This document shows, piece by piece, positions 4,981-5,220 of a DNA stretch of 5,220 bases (positions are counted from its first letter, which is position 1; every line of letters begins with the position of its first letter). A program made the translations under genes and the position numbers. This stretch comes from JAUWMV01 sp964562425 (lineage in GTDB: Bacteria > UBP14 > UBA6098 > B30-G16). The notes below the pieces were generated by a model. That model was not told the DNA's origin, ran no database searches, and saw nothing but the letters and a program-made list of their open reading frames with translations. The stretch is from the NCBI GenBank assembly GCA_964562425.1, contig CAZLTJ010000139.1, positions 1 through 5,220 on the forward strand, in the 5' to 3' direction.

Positions 4981-5220
4981 TTATTTCAAATACACAACTC
5001 TCTTCGTTATTTGTTGCCCATCATCTGTCGATGCTCGCACAAGATAGACGCCACTGGAAATTGATTCGCTGGGTTGCCAGATGATAATCCCCTGAGCCGA
5101 TGCAGAAATCCCCTGTCGCATCGCGACATCCCGCTTATTAATGGGGACTGCTTCTGGTTTGCCTTCCTTAATAAGGGAGGTGGCTCCGACATTGTCGGAG
5201 TCGGAGGGTTTATTCCAAAC
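4981..5220 (-). CDS. C-terminal end of a protein with a FlgD-like / T9SS type A-like sorting domain (partial)
   Basis: The frame is open from the right edge to TAA at 4981-4983, giving 79 residues. The last 37 residues fit the end of a FlgD-like or type IX secretion (por) type A domain: GIIIWQPSE, then SISSGVYLVRAS, then ITKRVVYLK at the C-terminus. The W, the (S)SGVYLVR strand, the TKR turn and the terminal basic strand are diagnostic. Such domains end long exported surface proteins and direct outer-membrane passage or anchoring. The roughly 40 residues before it (PSDSDNVGATSLIKEG, ending RDVAMRQGISA) do not look like the expected earlier strands (for example a YDxxGRxV strand) and coincide with a palindrome-rich DNA segment, so an in-frame repeat insertion is suspected. 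The main body lies beyond the window. The sigma gene follows 94 bp downstream of this stop, probably as a separate unit. Confidence 0.72.
   Translation of the reverse strand, partial: VWNKPSDSDNVGATSLIKEGKPEAVPINKRDVAMRQGISASAQGIIIWQPSESISSGVYLVRASTDDGQQITKRVVYLK
5114..5200. repeat. Cluster of three small palindromes inside the coding region
   Basis: Three inverted repeats lie within 87 bases. TGTCGC / GCGACA (5114-5119 and 5123-5128) forms a perfect six-pair stem with the loop ATC. CCTTCCTTAATAAGGGAGG (5162-5180) is a near-perfect 19-base palindrome with a single T-G wobble. CTCCGAC / GTCGGAG (5184-5190 and 5194-5200) is a perfect seven-pair stem with the loop ATT, followed by a partial direct repeat TCGGAG. 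This density suggests a REP- or MITE-like interspersed element rather than ordinary coding sequence, yet the minus-strand frame is not broken. Confidence 0.5.

Noticed and set aside
5007..5192. Minus-strand frame of 61 codons starting MSEPPPLLRK
   Set aside because: It overlaps the sorting-domain frame, whose C-terminal motif is clear, and its sequence is the out-of-phase reading of the palindrome cluster.

Overview
This is an A+T-rich bacterial window in which every convincing gene lies on the minus strand, so the genetic order runs from the right edge to the left. At the right edge is the C-terminal end of a protein with a FlgD-like / type IX-secretion-like beta-sandwich tail. That tail, together with an ECF sigma factor that has its own small membrane partner, suggests a bacterium of the wider Bacteroidetes / FCB group (for example Cloacimonadota, Marinimicrobia, Fibrobacterota or a related candidate phylum). 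This is an inference from gene content. No marker gene fixes the lineage.

Layout from right to left: (1) 4981-5220, the last 79 residues of the exported or sorted protein, in which a cluster of small palindromes is read through in frame; (2) 4335-4886, an ECF-type RNA polymerase sigma factor; (3) 3992-4366, a two-helix membrane protein whose gene overlaps the sigma gene by 32 bp and which is probably its anti-sigma factor, although it lacks the usual zinc motif; (4) a 121-bp spacer holding a possible 16-residue hydrophobic upstream peptide; (5) 3193-3870, a GT2 polyprenyl-phosphate-type glycosyltransferase; (6) 2378-3196, a class I SAM methyltransferase joined to it by an ATGA overlap; (7) 920-2365, tilS, 12 bp further on; (8) 445-648, a 67-residue protein made of two copies of the MshEN / GspE-N-type repeat and nothing else; (9) 188-444, non-coding sequence with three related hairpins and a weak terminator candidate; (10) 1-187, the remains of an unrecognised coding region on the plus strand.

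The sigma and membrane-protein genes form a regulatory pair. The glycosyltransferase and methyltransferase form a translationally coupled pair that probably modifies a lipid-linked or cell-envelope glycan. tilS (tRNA-Ile lysidine synthesis) is a housekeeping gene at the end of the same run. The most unusual items are the in-frame palindrome cluster in the sorting-domain protein, the free-standing MshEN-like mini-protein with a 16-bp perfect palindrome on its ribosome-binding site, and the covarying tandem hairpins near the left edge. I see no complete mobile element, CRISPR array, tRNA or rRNA.
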